Shown here in pieces: positions 10,168 to 20,086 of a stretch of 64,000 nt of DNA. Source of the stretch: an uncultured Granulosicoccaceae bacterium (GTDB lineage Bacteria; Pseudomonadota; Gammaproteobacteria; Granulosicoccales; Granulosicoccaceae); NCBI GenBank assembly GCA_938035525.1, contig CALHOI010000041.1, forward strand, positions 1-64,000, read 5' to 3'. Position 1 is the first letter of the stretch. Each line of letters starts with the position of its first letter. A program made the translations under genes and the position numbers. The notes below the pieces were generated by a model that did not search any database, was not told where the DNA came from, and saw nothing but the letters and a program-made list of their open reading frames with translations.

Positions 10168-11250
10168 ATGCAAGTTCATCGAAACATAAGAATCCTCGCG
10201 CAGTTGCTGTTAGTGATTTTCGTGTGTGGCCTGGCCAGTAGCTGCAGCACGGTCAGCTATTACTCGCAAGCTGTTGGTGGCCACCTAAAGCTAATGAGTG
10301 CTCGGCAGCCAATAGACAAACTGCTTAGCAGCGACTCAACCGATCCTGAACTCAAGAGAAAACTGCAGACACTGGTTGATGCGCGCCAATATGCGGTAGA
10401 CAAATTACACCTGCCCGACAACGACAGCTACAACACGTACGCAGCCACCGGTCGGCGATTTGTCACCTGGAATGTGGTTGCAGCAGAAGAATTTTCCCTG
10501 AGCCCGAAAATCTGGTGTTTTCCGGTTGCCGGTTGCGTGAGTTACAAAGGTTATTTTGCTGAAGAAGACGCCAATGCCTATGCAGCCGAACTCCGAGCCC
10601 AAAATCTGGACGTGAACATTGGCGGTGCTACGGCGTATTCAACCTTGGGTTGGTTTGACGACCCAGTGCTGGATACCATGCTCAATGGTGGAGATTTACG
10701 TTATGTCAGCACGCTCTTTCATGAGCTTGCTCATCAGGTGCTTTATATCAAAGACGACAGTAGCTTTAATGAGGCGTTTGCCACGTTCGTAGAGCAAGAA
10801 GGCTTACGTATCTGGCTTAATGATCGTGGCGAACCAGATCGTATTGCCTGGTACAACGATTCCCTGAAGCGAAGTGCTGATTTCTCTGAGCTTCTCAAGA
10901 CCACTCGATCGCAGCTGTTGGCAGCGTACAAAGAAGACATTAGCGACGAGCAAAAGCGCCAACGAAAGCGGGCCGTGCTGGACGATATGCAAGGCAATTA
11001 TCAAAAGCTGAAAACCAGCTGGGATGGCTATGCGGGATACGATGGCTGGTTTAGTCGGGAGGTCAACAACGCGCGCTTACTGTCAGTATCCACTTACCGA
11101 AAGCTGGTGCCAGCGTTTGCCGCTATGTATCTGGATGTCGACAAACAATTACCAGCATTTTACGAAAAGGCGAAAGAAGTTGCTGCGCTCCCGGCAGATC
11201 AGCGCCAAGAAAAAATGGACGCCTACCTTGCCAGAAATGTGGTTTTGTAG
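10168..11250 (+). CDS. Putative aminopeptidase lipoprotein (COG4324/DUF2265-like)
   Basis: SCSTVSYYSQAVGGHLKLMSARQPIDKLL and HELAHQ zinc motif with downstream FNEAFATFVE; lipobox-like SSC. Confidence 0.87.
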   Translation: MQVHRNIRILAQLLLVIFVCGLASSCSTVSYYSQAVGGHLKLMSARQPIDKLLSSDSTDPELKRKLQTLVDARQYAVDKLHLPDNDSYNTYAATGRRFVTWNVVAAEEFSLSPKIWCFPVAGCVSYKGYFAEEDANAYAAELRAQNLDVNIGGATAYSTLGWFDDPVLDTMLNGGDLRYVSTLFHELAHQVLYIKDDSSFNEAFATFVEQEGLRIWLNDRGEPDRIAWYNDSLKRSADFSELLKTTRSQLLAAYKEDISDEQKRQRKRAVLDDMQGNYQKLKTSWDGYAGYDGWFSREVNNARLLSVSTYRKLVPAFAAMYLDVDKQLPAFYEKAKEVAALPADQRQEKMDAYLARNVVL

Positions 11251-11332
11251 TGCTGGTCTTTATTTGCGCCGGTTTAATTTAGCGCCGATTTGTTTTAGCT
11301 CTGGTGTGTTGTAGTGGAAGATTGTCGTTGTG

Positions 11333-12514
11333 CTAATTGGATTTAGCTCGATAAACCCGGCGGTTTCCAAGCAAACCGAAGCAGCCTAACACCAGCAAAT
11401 GCACTAAACCCATCGATCCACCACCAGCCGAACCGCCGGTATTAGACGTGACGCTGGTACTGGTCGTGACGCCAGCCAGTGATTGACCTGCGTTGGTGCT
11501 CGCTGATTGATTCCCTTCTGTGCTGTTGTTTGCGCCTGTTTCAGAGTTGGCTGTGCTTTCGGCTTGGGTATTTGTGGCCGGGTTTGTTTCATTGTTATTT
11601 GTTGCAGTGTCATCGGCTTCATCAGATTCAAATGTCAACGTCGCTGTGTTGTTTGAGCGCTCACTGTCTGCTTGATCGCTACTGATTGCAGCGCTGATGC
11701 TCAGCCAACCAGCTTGCGAGATATCAACATTAAAACTGGTGTTGGCAACATCCCCAGGCGCAATTTCAGGAAACTCACAAGTCACTCCAGTGCGAGTCGC
11801 AGAACATACGTCGCCGTTTGCAAACGTCACTCCGTCAGGTAAGTCGAATGTCACCACAGGTGAAGTTGCTGTTGTGTTTTCGGATTGGTTGACCACCGAC
11901 ACAATAACCGGTATTTGCGCGCCGTCTTGCGCCAATACTTCTACCGTTGATAAGCTCAGCGCAAGATCAATGGCGTCATCAGTAATAACGGTTCCAGCCC
12001 CCTCGGGTACTGACAACACCACGCTGCGCCATCGACCACGGGCAAACGCATAGCCGTCGCCTTCTGGAATGGTGTCATTGGATACCGCATTTGATTCAAC
12101 AGCGATGATTGTTTCAGGGCTTAATGCAATGCTCTGGAAGGTGTGTTCAATGATGGTGTAGTCAACGCTAACAGGCGGGTTAACACCCACACCTTGCACG
12201 ATGCCATTGATCAACAACCGATAAGTACCATCTCCGTCTATTTCACCCATGGCGTTTATGGTCACATCGTAAATGCCAGCGGGGCCGGTAAATTCGTGTT
12301 CTGCCCGAGCAAATTTGTTGCGATAGTCGGGATTGGCCGCGTTGATGGCCAGCACATTGCGCTGGCCGGCAATATCCAGGTAATACGGCACAGCACCCGA
12401 TTCACGGTTAGTGAAATCTGATATTGCCTGCAATTCAATGGATTGCGCATGAAGCGATAAGGGGGTTGCCAGAAGCACCGCACCTGCCAGTATGGATGAG
12501 AGCAGCCGAGTCAT
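11333..12514 (-). CDS. DUF11-like extracellular protein with GlyGly-CTERM-like C-terminus
   Basis: Signal peptide; Ig/DUF11-like repeat (VEVLAQDGAQIPVIVSVVNQSENTTATSPVVTFDLPDGVTF); low-complexity linker; GGSAGGGSMGLVHLLVLGCFGLLGNRRVYR tail. Confidence 0.8.
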   Translation of the reverse strand: MTRLLSSILAGAVLLATPLSLHAQSIELQAISDFTNRESGAVPYYLDIAGQRNVLAINAANPDYRNKFARAEHEFTGPAGIYDVTINAMGEIDGDGTYRLLINGIVQGVGVNPPVSVDYTIIEHTFQSIALSPETIIAVESNAVSNDTIPEGDGYAFARGRWRSVVLSVPEGAGTVITDDAIDLALSLSTVEVLAQDGAQIPVIVSVVNQSENTTATSPVVTFDLPDGVTFANGDVCSATRTGVTCEFPEIAPGDVANTSFNVDISQAGWLSISAAISSDQADSERSNNTATLTFESDEADDTATNNNETNPATNTQAESTANSETGANNSTEGNQSASTNAGQSLAGVTTSTSVTSNTGGSAGGGSMGLVHLLVLGCFGLLGNRRVYRAKSN

Positions 12515-12624
12515 ATTGCTGGTATTTTCCGTTTTCCGTCAAAACGTGTAACGGCCAGCCAGCGCGATGCTTTATAAAATTTTGTTAGCGATTTGAGAGC
12601 TGGTTGATCGGGGCTGCGCTGGAG

Positions 12625-13584
12625 CTATTCGGCGCTATCGAGCTGGACCTGCTGGTTTTGCTGTGCAGCAGTTGCAGGGTTGGCTTTGGGTTGCGTTGTA
12701 GTCGCTTTCGCCTGTGAAAGGACAAAATCTCTGAACTGGATAGCGTCTGTGTTGTGTATGTCTTTACGCCAGGCCATCACGGTAGGCAGTTTTGCGTCAG
12801 TGTCAGAAATATTAAGTGTGGTCAGGTCATTTGCATAGACATAGCCATAATCTGGTGTTGCAATGAAAACACCCCGACCCAATGCAACTTTACCCAAGAT
12901 GCCTATGTGATTTTCTTCAACGTATTTGATCTTGGGTACAAGCTGTGCCTGCTCAAAGAATTGATGCACCTGTTTGTTGAATGTGTGTGCATGCGTATGT
13001 GCTACAAGTAAGACGGTTTCATTGGCAAGTTGTTCGAGCGAAATTGAACCTTTGCTAGCAAGCGGGTGACCGCGATTGACAACAACCGCAAATGGATCAA
13101 GTTGCACTACCGCAGTTTCAATCTCCTGGTTGTCCAACGGTCCAGTTAGAAAACACAAATCCAGCTCATCATGGTGCAGGCTTTCTAGTTGTTGTGCTGC
13201 GTCTGCATTAATAGCTTCTATTGTTATACCGGGATTTTTCCCCTCGAACGCAATAATCCTGGAGGCCAGTTGACCGCACAGTGCAATACAGGTGTACCCA
13301 AGACTAATTCCGCCTGCCTGTCCGGCGCGAATGGACTTTTTGATGGTTGATTCCATCGTGGCGATGATCTGGGTACTACCGGATAAAAATTCTTTGCCTG
13401 CAGGGGTGAGTTTTACGTTGCGATTATTGCGTGCCAGCAGCTGCACGCCAAGTTCATTTTCAAGTGTTTGAACAGAGCGGCTAAGGGCGGGTTGTGCAAC
13501 GTTGGTTAGTTGTGCCGCGCGCCGAAAGTGCAACTCCTGCGCAACCGCAACGAAGTGTTCGATGTGTCTTATGCTGATGTTCAA
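12625..13584 (-). CDS. LysR family transcriptional regulator
   Basis: MNISIRHIEHFVAVAQELHFRRAAQLTNVAQPALSRSVQTLENELGVQLLARNNRNVKLTPAG. Confidence 0.93.
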   Translation of the reverse strand: MNISIRHIEHFVAVAQELHFRRAAQLTNVAQPALSRSVQTLENELGVQLLARNNRNVKLTPAGKEFLSGSTQIIATMESTIKKSIRAGQAGGISLGYTCIALCGQLASRIIAFEGKNPGITIEAINADAAQQLESLHHDELDLCFLTGPLDNQEIETAVVQLDPFAVVVNRGHPLASKGSISLEQLANETVLLVAHTHAHTFNKQVHQFFEQAQLVPKIKYVEENHIGILGKVALGRGVFIATPDYGYVYANDLTTLNISDTDAKLPTVMAWRKDIHNTDAIQFRDFVLSQAKATTTQPKANPATAAQQNQQVQLDSAE

Positions 13585-13803
13585 TGCGCTTCAACCTTGG
13601 TTGTCCGCATCCTGTCGTAGCTGCCCCTTATTACTCCGTTAAGGGCAGACGCGAAATCGCTGTTCGGCGTCTTCGTAGAAGATGGTAACAAAATTACAGC
13701 CGGGCCCATAAGAGCCAAAGCGACTATTCAATGTAAAAGACTGTTTCGATAAATTTTTATAACCCTTTTGGGCCTTGATAAAAATCTGGTTTTAGCATCG
13801 CCG

Positions 13804-14748
13804 TTAGCGGCGCGCAAACTCGCGTCGTGATTGATGCCGCGCAGGCACACCTTTTTTGTGGCCTATGTATGTAGGGACAATGGCATCAACAGACGTTGGC
13901 TGACGCTCGCAAGAGTCACAAACCGAATCGGTTTGTAATGACAAATAGTTATCAGTTGAAAATGGTTTACCAGGAACCCATTCCATTACTCGAGCCTGGA
14001 ATTTTGCCAAGCCATCCGGTAGCCGAATAATTTTGCGCTTGAGTTGCGCTGTGTTGGCAGTGTATTCAACAATTTCTTCGAGGCTAAAATCTTTTGGTCC
14101 AACCAATTTGATGCTCTGCGAATATGTGTCCGGGTTATTGATTGATTTAACCATGCTGTTAACAACGTCGCCAACAAACACTGGCGCCATGCGGGCATCA
14201 GGGCACGCCAGTGGAAAGAACGGCATCATGGTCAGTAGCGATTTAAAGCGATTAAAAAAAGCATCGCGCTCACCAAAGATCACTGATGGCTGAAACACAG
14301 TCCAATTGAGCGATGTGCTTGCGGCCACGTGTTTTTCGGCCAAGCCTTTGCTGCGTAGGTATGCGCTGCTGCCATTGTCAGCATCGGCGTTCAGCGCGCT
14401 CATGTGCAAGTAGCGTTTGATGCCCAGAGACTCGCAGGTATTGACAACGCTTTTGGTTAGATCGGCGTGTGCGCCTTCAAAGGAGTTTGCGGAACTCTTG
14501 CCGGCAGTGTTCAGAATGCCCACCAAATTGATCACAACAGAGGCGCCTTCAAGTGCTGCTTTAAGCTGCACTGGGTCGTGAACATTCGCTTGCCTGACAT
14601 GCACGTTAGGCAAAATGCGCAGCGTTCGCGACCGGTGAGAGCGCCTGCTGAGTAAGATAACCTCGTCAAACTCTTGCGCCAGAACACAGCTCAGTTCGGT
14701 GCCCAGAAATCCGGTTCCGCCCAGTAAAGTCACCCGGCTTTTTGACAT
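13804..14748 (-). CDS. NAD(P)-binding protein, complex I NDUFA9-like
   Basis: MSKSRVTLLGGTGFLGTELSCVLAQEFDEVILLSRR; YLHMSALNAD, LRSKGLAE. Confidence 0.85.
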   Translation of the reverse strand: MSKSRVTLLGGTGFLGTELSCVLAQEFDEVILLSRRSHRSRTLRILPNVHVRQANVHDPVQLKAALEGASVVINLVGILNTAGKSSANSFEGAHADLTKSVVNTCESLGIKRYLHMSALNADADNGSSAYLRSKGLAEKHVAASTSLNWTVFQPSVIFGERDAFFNRFKSLLTMMPFFPLACPDARMAPVFVGDVVNSMVKSINNPDTYSQSIKLVGPKDFSLEEIVEYTANTAQLKRKIIRLPDGLAKFQARVMEWVPGKPFSTDNYLSLQTDSVCDSCERQPTSVDAIVPTYIGHKKGVPARHQSRREFARR

Positions 14749-14911
14749 GGTAGATACTCTCTTGAATGGTTCAAATAGCAATGCGTATTTTGCCCGAAAA
14801 ATGCCGTGCACTGGCGCGAATTCGCGGGTCGTCATTGGGTTTTCGGCCGAATCACGGAAAAAATTGATGTTACGGCGTAAAACGCGGCGTGGGCTGCGCT
14901 AAGCTCGGCCT

Positions 14912-15748
14912 ATGCGACTAGAAAAATCTTCAATTCTGTTAATCGGTGCCGTGTTGTTCGCAACTGTGTTAGCGCTCTTGCCGGTAACCGACACGCTTGG
15001 CCGAGAACACATCGACGCATCGTTTAAACGTGCGTTGGCTGTAGCGGCAATTGCGCGAGGGTTAAACGGGGTTATCTCAGTGGCTCAAGGCACTGAAGTA
15101 GGCATACAACCTGCTGGAGTCGGTGTTAATTTTAGCCCCGGTGAAATCCTTGACCCTATAAACGACTTGGTCGAAAGGTTCTCCTGGATAATGTTGCTAT
15201 CGAGTAGTTCCTTGGGTGTGCAGAAAGTGCTGCTCGCCATGAGTGCGTGGCATGGGTTGTTGCTGGTGCTGGTCGGCATTGCCCTTTTATTGATAGGCAG
15301 TCATTTTTTCAGTCGTCATGAACGCTTAAGAGGGGTGTTGGCTCGATTATTTGTGTTTGTTCTGATTTTAAGATTCATGATGCCGCTGGTGGCCATAGCC
15401 AACGAGATGGTCTATCGAACCTTTCTCGAAGCTGACTACAACGCATCAAGTGCGCAACTGAAGAGCGCGCGAAATCAAATTAACGAGATCAACAAAGAAG
15501 TCAGCGACAGCACAGACATACCGTCCGGGTTTATTGAGCGAGCCACAGAGTTTTACAAAACGGCTGTGGATAAGGTCGATTTTGAGAAACGCTTTGATCG
15601 CTACCGCGAGGCCGCAGGCTCGATAGGCGAAAACACGGTGAATATGATTGTGGTGTTCGTGATGCAAACCCTGGTTTTTCCGCTGGTGTTTATCGCCATT
15701 TTGTTGGGGATTTTGCGACGAGTTGCATTTTGGCGCGGAACTCCGTAG
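14912..15748 (+). CDS. Hypothetical membrane protein
   Basis: 278 aa, TM at both ends and centre with a large central segment; no family recognised. Confidence 0.65.
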   Translation: MRLEKSSILLIGAVLFATVLALLPVTDTLGREHIDASFKRALAVAAIARGLNGVISVAQGTEVGIQPAGVGVNFSPGEILDPINDLVERFSWIMLLSSSSLGVQKVLLAMSAWHGLLLVLVGIALLLIGSHFFSRHERLRGVLARLFVFVLILRFMMPLVAIANEMVYRTFLEADYNASSAQLKSARNQINEINKEVSDSTDIPSGFIERATEFYKTAVDKVDFEKRFDRYREAAGSIGENTVNMIVVFVMQTLVFPLVFIAILLGILRRVAFWRGTP

Positions 15749-15850
15749 GTGTGATTGGGTCACATCCCAGTAACAGCGCCTCCGTCGGGCTTTTTTTATA
15801 TCACTGGTGTTCCATATCACCGGTTTCAACATCATTGGGTCATCGTAGCT

Positions 15851-16783
15851 ATGTTGCAAAATTTTTCCGCTAAATCAGGCGTTTTACACGCTCCAATCAA
15901 GCTTTTCACCTTGGGCGCTCTGGCCTTGACCATGGCTGCCTGTAGCACTGACGAGGGCGCTCCGGCCCCATCACTGAGCACCGGCGTATTTCTGGATTCA
16001 GCTGTGTCAGGCTTGGGCTATGTAACTGACACACTCAGTGGACAAACCGACCAGGATGGTGTGTTCGAATTTAATGCGGGTGAGTCTGTGGTGTTCAGTA
16101 TCGGTGGATTTGCTCTGCCGGCAGTGCAAGCCAGCGCGTTTGTTACTCCGTTAAGTATTTTCGGCGCTGCCGACGTCGAAAACCCGCAGGCGCGAGATTT
16201 AGCGCGGTTACTGCAATCACTTGATGAAGACTCAGATGTCAGCGATGGTATCTCGTTTCCGCCGGCGGTTCAGTCGATAACCAGCGATACCCAAATTGAC
16301 TTTGGTACCGATCGCTTTGATGCTCAGGCAACGGCAGTGGTGCAGCAGGTTATGGGAGATCAGGCACAACTGGTTGATGCAGATACTGCAACGGCCCACC
16401 TGACCCAAACGTTAATTGCCAATAATCTCATCAGCGATGACTGCACCAGCGACCATCCGTTTGTGGGTCGTACTGCCGAACTATCAACCCGCTCGCACGG
16501 TGTAACCGGTACTATCACCATCCTGAACGACTGCACCATTGCCGTATCTCAATTCAATTATGATGGCGGCGGCCCGGCTGTTTATTTTTACACTGGCGTG
16601 GGTCAAAACTATGCGTCAAATTCTTTCCCGATTGGCCCACGTTTGAATGGTCGACAATGGGTGAATGATTCTTTGTTATTGCCTATTCCAGAGGGCATGA
16701 GCCTGGATGATTTTGATAGCTTAAGCGTATGGTGCTTCGACTTTAACGCCAACTTTGGTGATGCGTTTTTTGGCGATAGTTGA
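15851..16783 (+). CDS. Hypothetical lipoprotein / surface protein
   Basis: LALTMAACSTDEG lipobox; LDSAVSGLGYVTDTLSGQTDQDGVFEFNAGESVVFSIGG fold. Confidence 0.7.
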   Translation: MLQNFSAKSGVLHAPIKLFTLGALALTMAACSTDEGAPAPSLSTGVFLDSAVSGLGYVTDTLSGQTDQDGVFEFNAGESVVFSIGGFALPAVQASAFVTPLSIFGAADVENPQARDLARLLQSLDEDSDVSDGISFPPAVQSITSDTQIDFGTDRFDAQATAVVQQVMGDQAQLVDADTATAHLTQTLIANNLISDDCTSDHPFVGRTAELSTRSHGVTGTITILNDCTIAVSQFNYDGGGPAVYFYTGVGQNYASNSFPIGPRLNGRQWVNDSLLLPIPEGMSLDDFDSLSVWCFDFNANFGDAFFGDS

Positions 16784-16840
16784 TCGGGGCTTACCGAGCA
16801 CAATGACTGCGTTGTGGCAACTGAGTCGCAACCACTAAGG

Positions 16841-16868
16841 TACACAAGCGAAGTTACACAAGCGAAGT
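16841..16868 (+). repeat. Perfect tandem duplication of TACACAAGCGAAGT
   Basis: 14 bp x 2 read directly. Confidence 0.9.
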
Positions 16869-16891
16869 TGCGAACAGCGGAGCACGGATAG

Positions 16892-18205
16892 CTAAACCAG
16901 TACGGATTGGCTATCCATATTGTCTTGCCCGAAAACCGATCGGTAACGCTCAATTTCTTGTTCTGGTCCTGTGGCTTTTGCATAGTTGTCAGACAGTTTG
17001 ACGGTTTGCTTGCCGTTGGCATGAGTCACTTTGCACACCAGAGAAATTGCTTTTAGCTGTGGGTTAGGCTTGGTTGCACAGTCGCTAAAGTCATTTGTTA
17101 AGTGAGTACCCCAACCAAAACTCAAGCGCACACGGCCAGTAAACCGCTCATATACCTGCTCAATAACATCAACGGTTAAGCCATCAGAAAAAATCAACAG
17201 TTTTGTTTTTGGGTCCTGACCTTTTGATTGCCACCAGGCGATCAGTTCTTCACCGCCGGCAATGGGTTCTTTAGAGTCGATTCGAAATCCGCTCCAGTCT
17301 GCTACCCAGTCGGGTGCATTGTTCAGAAAGGTGGTTGAGCCGTAAGTGTCTGGCAATACAATAAGCAAATTGCCATCGTAGGTTCGCTGCCAGCTTTGCA
17401 GTACCTGATAAGGTGACTGCATTAATTCTTCGTCGTTGTTCGCCAGGGCTGCTTGCACCATGGGGAGTTCGTGCGCGTTTGTGCCTATTGCGTTTAAATC
17501 TAAATCCATTGCCATAAGCACATTGCTGGTGCCAATGAATTTTTCGTCCAGACCTTCTTTCATTGCAGCGATACACCAGCGTTGCCACAAAAAACTGTGC
17601 CTACGCCGGGTGCCGAAGTCGGCAATAACCAAATCGGGTAGCTCGTTAAGACGCAGCACCTTTTCCCAAAGTTTGGCTTTGGCGCGTGCGTACAGCACGT
17701 CGAGTTCAAAACGGCCGACACCTTGCAGGGCAGCACGAGAGCGTAGCTCGCTGATAATTGACAGTACCGGAATTTCCCATAGCGTGACTTCGGCCCAAGT
17801 ACCCTTAAAGTCTATGCAGTATTGACCGTTTTCAACACGCAGATTGTATTCAGGTAAGCGATATTCATTAAGCCAGTTAAGAAACCCCTGGCTGAATAAG
17901 CGCTCTTTACCGTAGAAAGTATTACCTGCCAACCAAATCAGTTCTTTTTTGGACAGGCCAATGGTTCGGGCATGATCAAGTTGTGCGCGCAGCTCGTCTT
18001 CTTCGATTTCTTCGGCGAGCTTGACGGTTTTTGTGCGATTGATAAGTGAGAAAGTAACCGGCACGTCGGCATGTTCTTTCCAGATGGTTTGCAGCATGAG
18101 CAGTTTGTAGATGTCAGTGTCCAGCAAACTACGTACAATTGGGTCGAGTTTAAACGAATGGTTGTAAACCCTCGACGCAATGTTTGGCATGGGACTTTGT
18201 ATCAT
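16892..18205 (-). CDS. pncB: Nicotinate phosphoribosyltransferase
   Basis: [40 protein letters not shown]. Confidence 0.95.
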   Translation of the reverse strand: MIQSPMPNIASRVYNHSFKLDPIVRSLLDTDIYKLLMLQTIWKEHADVPVTFSLINRTKTVKLAEEIEEDELRAQLDHARTIGLSKKELIWLAGNTFYGKERLFSQGFLNWLNEYRLPEYNLRVENGQYCIDFKGTWAEVTLWEIPVLSIISELRSRAALQGVGRFELDVLYARAKAKLWEKVLRLNELPDLVIADFGTRRRHSFLWQRWCIAAMKEGLDEKFIGTSNVLMAMDLDLNAIGTNAHELPMVQAALANNDEELMQSPYQVLQSWQRTYDGNLLIVLPDTYGSTTFLNNAPDWVADWSGFRIDSKEPIAGGEELIAWWQSKGQDPKTKLLIFSDGLTVDVIEQVYERFTGRVRLSFGWGTHLTNDFSDCATKPNPQLKAISLVCKVTHANGKQTVKLSDNYAKATGPEQEIERYRSVFGQDNMDSQSVLV

Positions 18206-18305
18206 TGGCTACTACTTCCTTTGCGTTTTTTGACCTGCATTTCGTTAGGCAGGGTACAACTAAAGCATTGCGGTTTTGCCAGCGTGTTGGCTGGACTCAC
18301 CTTGT

Positions 18306-19487
18306 TCAGGCCGGATTAGCTCGCAGAAACTGATCAATTCGCTCTATTGCCTGCAGTAAATTATCGAGCGAATTGGCATAAGACACGCGTAAGTAGCCTT
18401 CTCCATGAATACCGAAGTCTGGACCGCCAATGGTTGCAACACCCGCGTCTTCGAGCAGCTGCGACGCCAGTGGTTTGGCTTGCCAGCCGCTTTCCTTGAT
18501 GTTGGGAAAGGCATAGAAAGCGCCTTTGGGTGTAATGCAGCTGACGCCCGGCAAGGTGTTTAACGCATCAACTACTTTGAGCCTGCGTTCGTCGAAGGCT
18601 TGCATCATCATGGCGACATCGTCCTGAGGACCGGTTAGGGCTGCAAGTGCCGCATATTGCGCTGGTGCATTCACACAGCTCCATGCGTTAACAGCCAGCT
18701 TTCTGATTGAATCGAACAAGCTGTCAGGCCAGATACTGTAGCCTAAACGCCACCCGGTCATCGCGTAGGTTTTTGACCAGCCATTTAATACAATCAAGCG
18801 ATCACGAATGGACGGGTACTGTAATAAGCTGATGTGCTTTTCGTTGTCGTATGTCATTTGATCGTAAATTTCATCTGACATTATGGCAACGTTCGGGTGT
18901 GCCTCCAGACCCTTTACCAGAGCGTCAATTTGATCAGCTGGCGTTACACCACCGCAAGGGTTGGCGGGTGAATTTAAAATAATTAAACGGGTTTTATCGG
19001 TAATAAGCGACAGCGTTTCTTCGGCAGAAAAAGCGAAGGCATTTTCTTCACGAATAGGAATGGGTATCGGGTTAGCACCAGTGAATTCGATCATTGAGCG
19101 ATAGATTGGAAAACCCGGATCGGGGTAGAGAATATCAACGCCGGGTTCGCCAAACATTAAAATGGCTGAGAACATGGTCACCTTGCCGCCCGGGACAATA
19201 ATGACGTTATCAGCACTGACCTCCGTGTTGTAGCGTTGCGACACGTCGTTTGCAACAGCATCTCGAAGCTGCGGAATACCGGTGGCCGGTGTGTAACCGT
19301 GATGACCGTCTTTTAAGGCCTTGATAGCCGCTTCAACGATGTGATTGGGTGTTGGAAAATCCGGTTGGCCAATGCCCAGGTTAATGATGCTTTTTCCGGT
19401 TTCGGCCAGCGCGTTGGCTCGAGCTAAAACAGCAAATGCGTTTTCTTCACCAATACGATCAAAGCCTTCAATGGTTGTAAGAGTCAT
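18306..19487 (-). CDS. PLP-dependent aminotransferase (class I/II)
   Basis: INLGIGQPDFPTPNHI, SPANPCGG, MSDEIYDQM, NGWSKTYAMTGWRLGY. Confidence 0.94.
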   Translation of the reverse strand: MTLTTIEGFDRIGEENAFAVLARANALAETGKSIINLGIGQPDFPTPNHIVEAAIKALKDGHHGYTPATGIPQLRDAVANDVSQRYNTEVSADNVIIVPGGKVTMFSAILMFGEPGVDILYPDPGFPIYRSMIEFTGANPIPIPIREENAFAFSAEETLSLITDKTRLIILNSPANPCGGVTPADQIDALVKGLEAHPNVAIMSDEIYDQMTYDNEKHISLLQYPSIRDRLIVLNGWSKTYAMTGWRLGYSIWPDSLFDSIRKLAVNAWSCVNAPAQYAALAALTGPQDDVAMMMQAFDERRLKVVDALNTLPGVSCITPKGAFYAFPNIKESGWQAKPLASQLLEDAGVATIGGPDFGIHGEGYLRVSYANSLDNLLQAIERIDQFLRANPA

Positions 19488-19640
19488 TTTGCCACCTGTG
19501 GATTGGCTATCGATGATGTTGGAATTGATTGGCCGACCGTCTGCTAATTAAACTACGGTTGTTATGCAATCTGGTTGTTATGCAATAAGTTATCGGCAAT
19601 TTAACTTCATTGGCGCGACGTGCAACTTGCAACCGAGGCC

Positions 19641-19970
19641 TTACTGATCGTCGGGCGTATAAATAGTATGCTCGGCCATGCCCTCACTAACGATAACCTG
19701 ACAGCTTAAACGCGAATTGGGTTTGCGCTCAGATGCAACGCCCTCTAGCATGTCCAGTTCTGCGTCGTCGGCTTCCGGGACGATAGCCATGGTGGCATCG
19801 TCCAGATACACGTGGCAAGTCGAACAGATTAAACTGCCGCCGCATTCTGCAACAACCTCGTCTATATCGTTTTTGATGGCGGTTTCCATCACGCTGTCAC
19901 CGACCACTGCATCGACTGTTCGAGTGTCGCCTTCTTTGGTTTTAAAATGCAGAACAATTTCCTGACTCAT
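19641..19970 (-). CDS. 2Fe-2S ferredoxin (adrenodoxin-type)
   Basis: CGGSLICSTCHVYL ... RLSCQVIV cysteine pattern. Confidence 0.9.
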   Translation of the reverse strand: MSQEIVLHFKTKEGDTRTVDAVVGDSVMETAIKNDIDEVVAECGGSLICSTCHVYLDDATMAIVPEADDAELDMLEGVASERKPNSRLSCQVIVSEGMAEHTIYTPDDQ

Positions 19971-20086
19971 ACTGGTTACCGAGTTTTGTGTAAATAATAA
20001 ATTGATGTAAGCTCGATTTTACCAGTATTCGTGCGTGGCGTGGGTATATGCGGCTGCGTGAACAACCGCACATTAACGCGCTCAAC

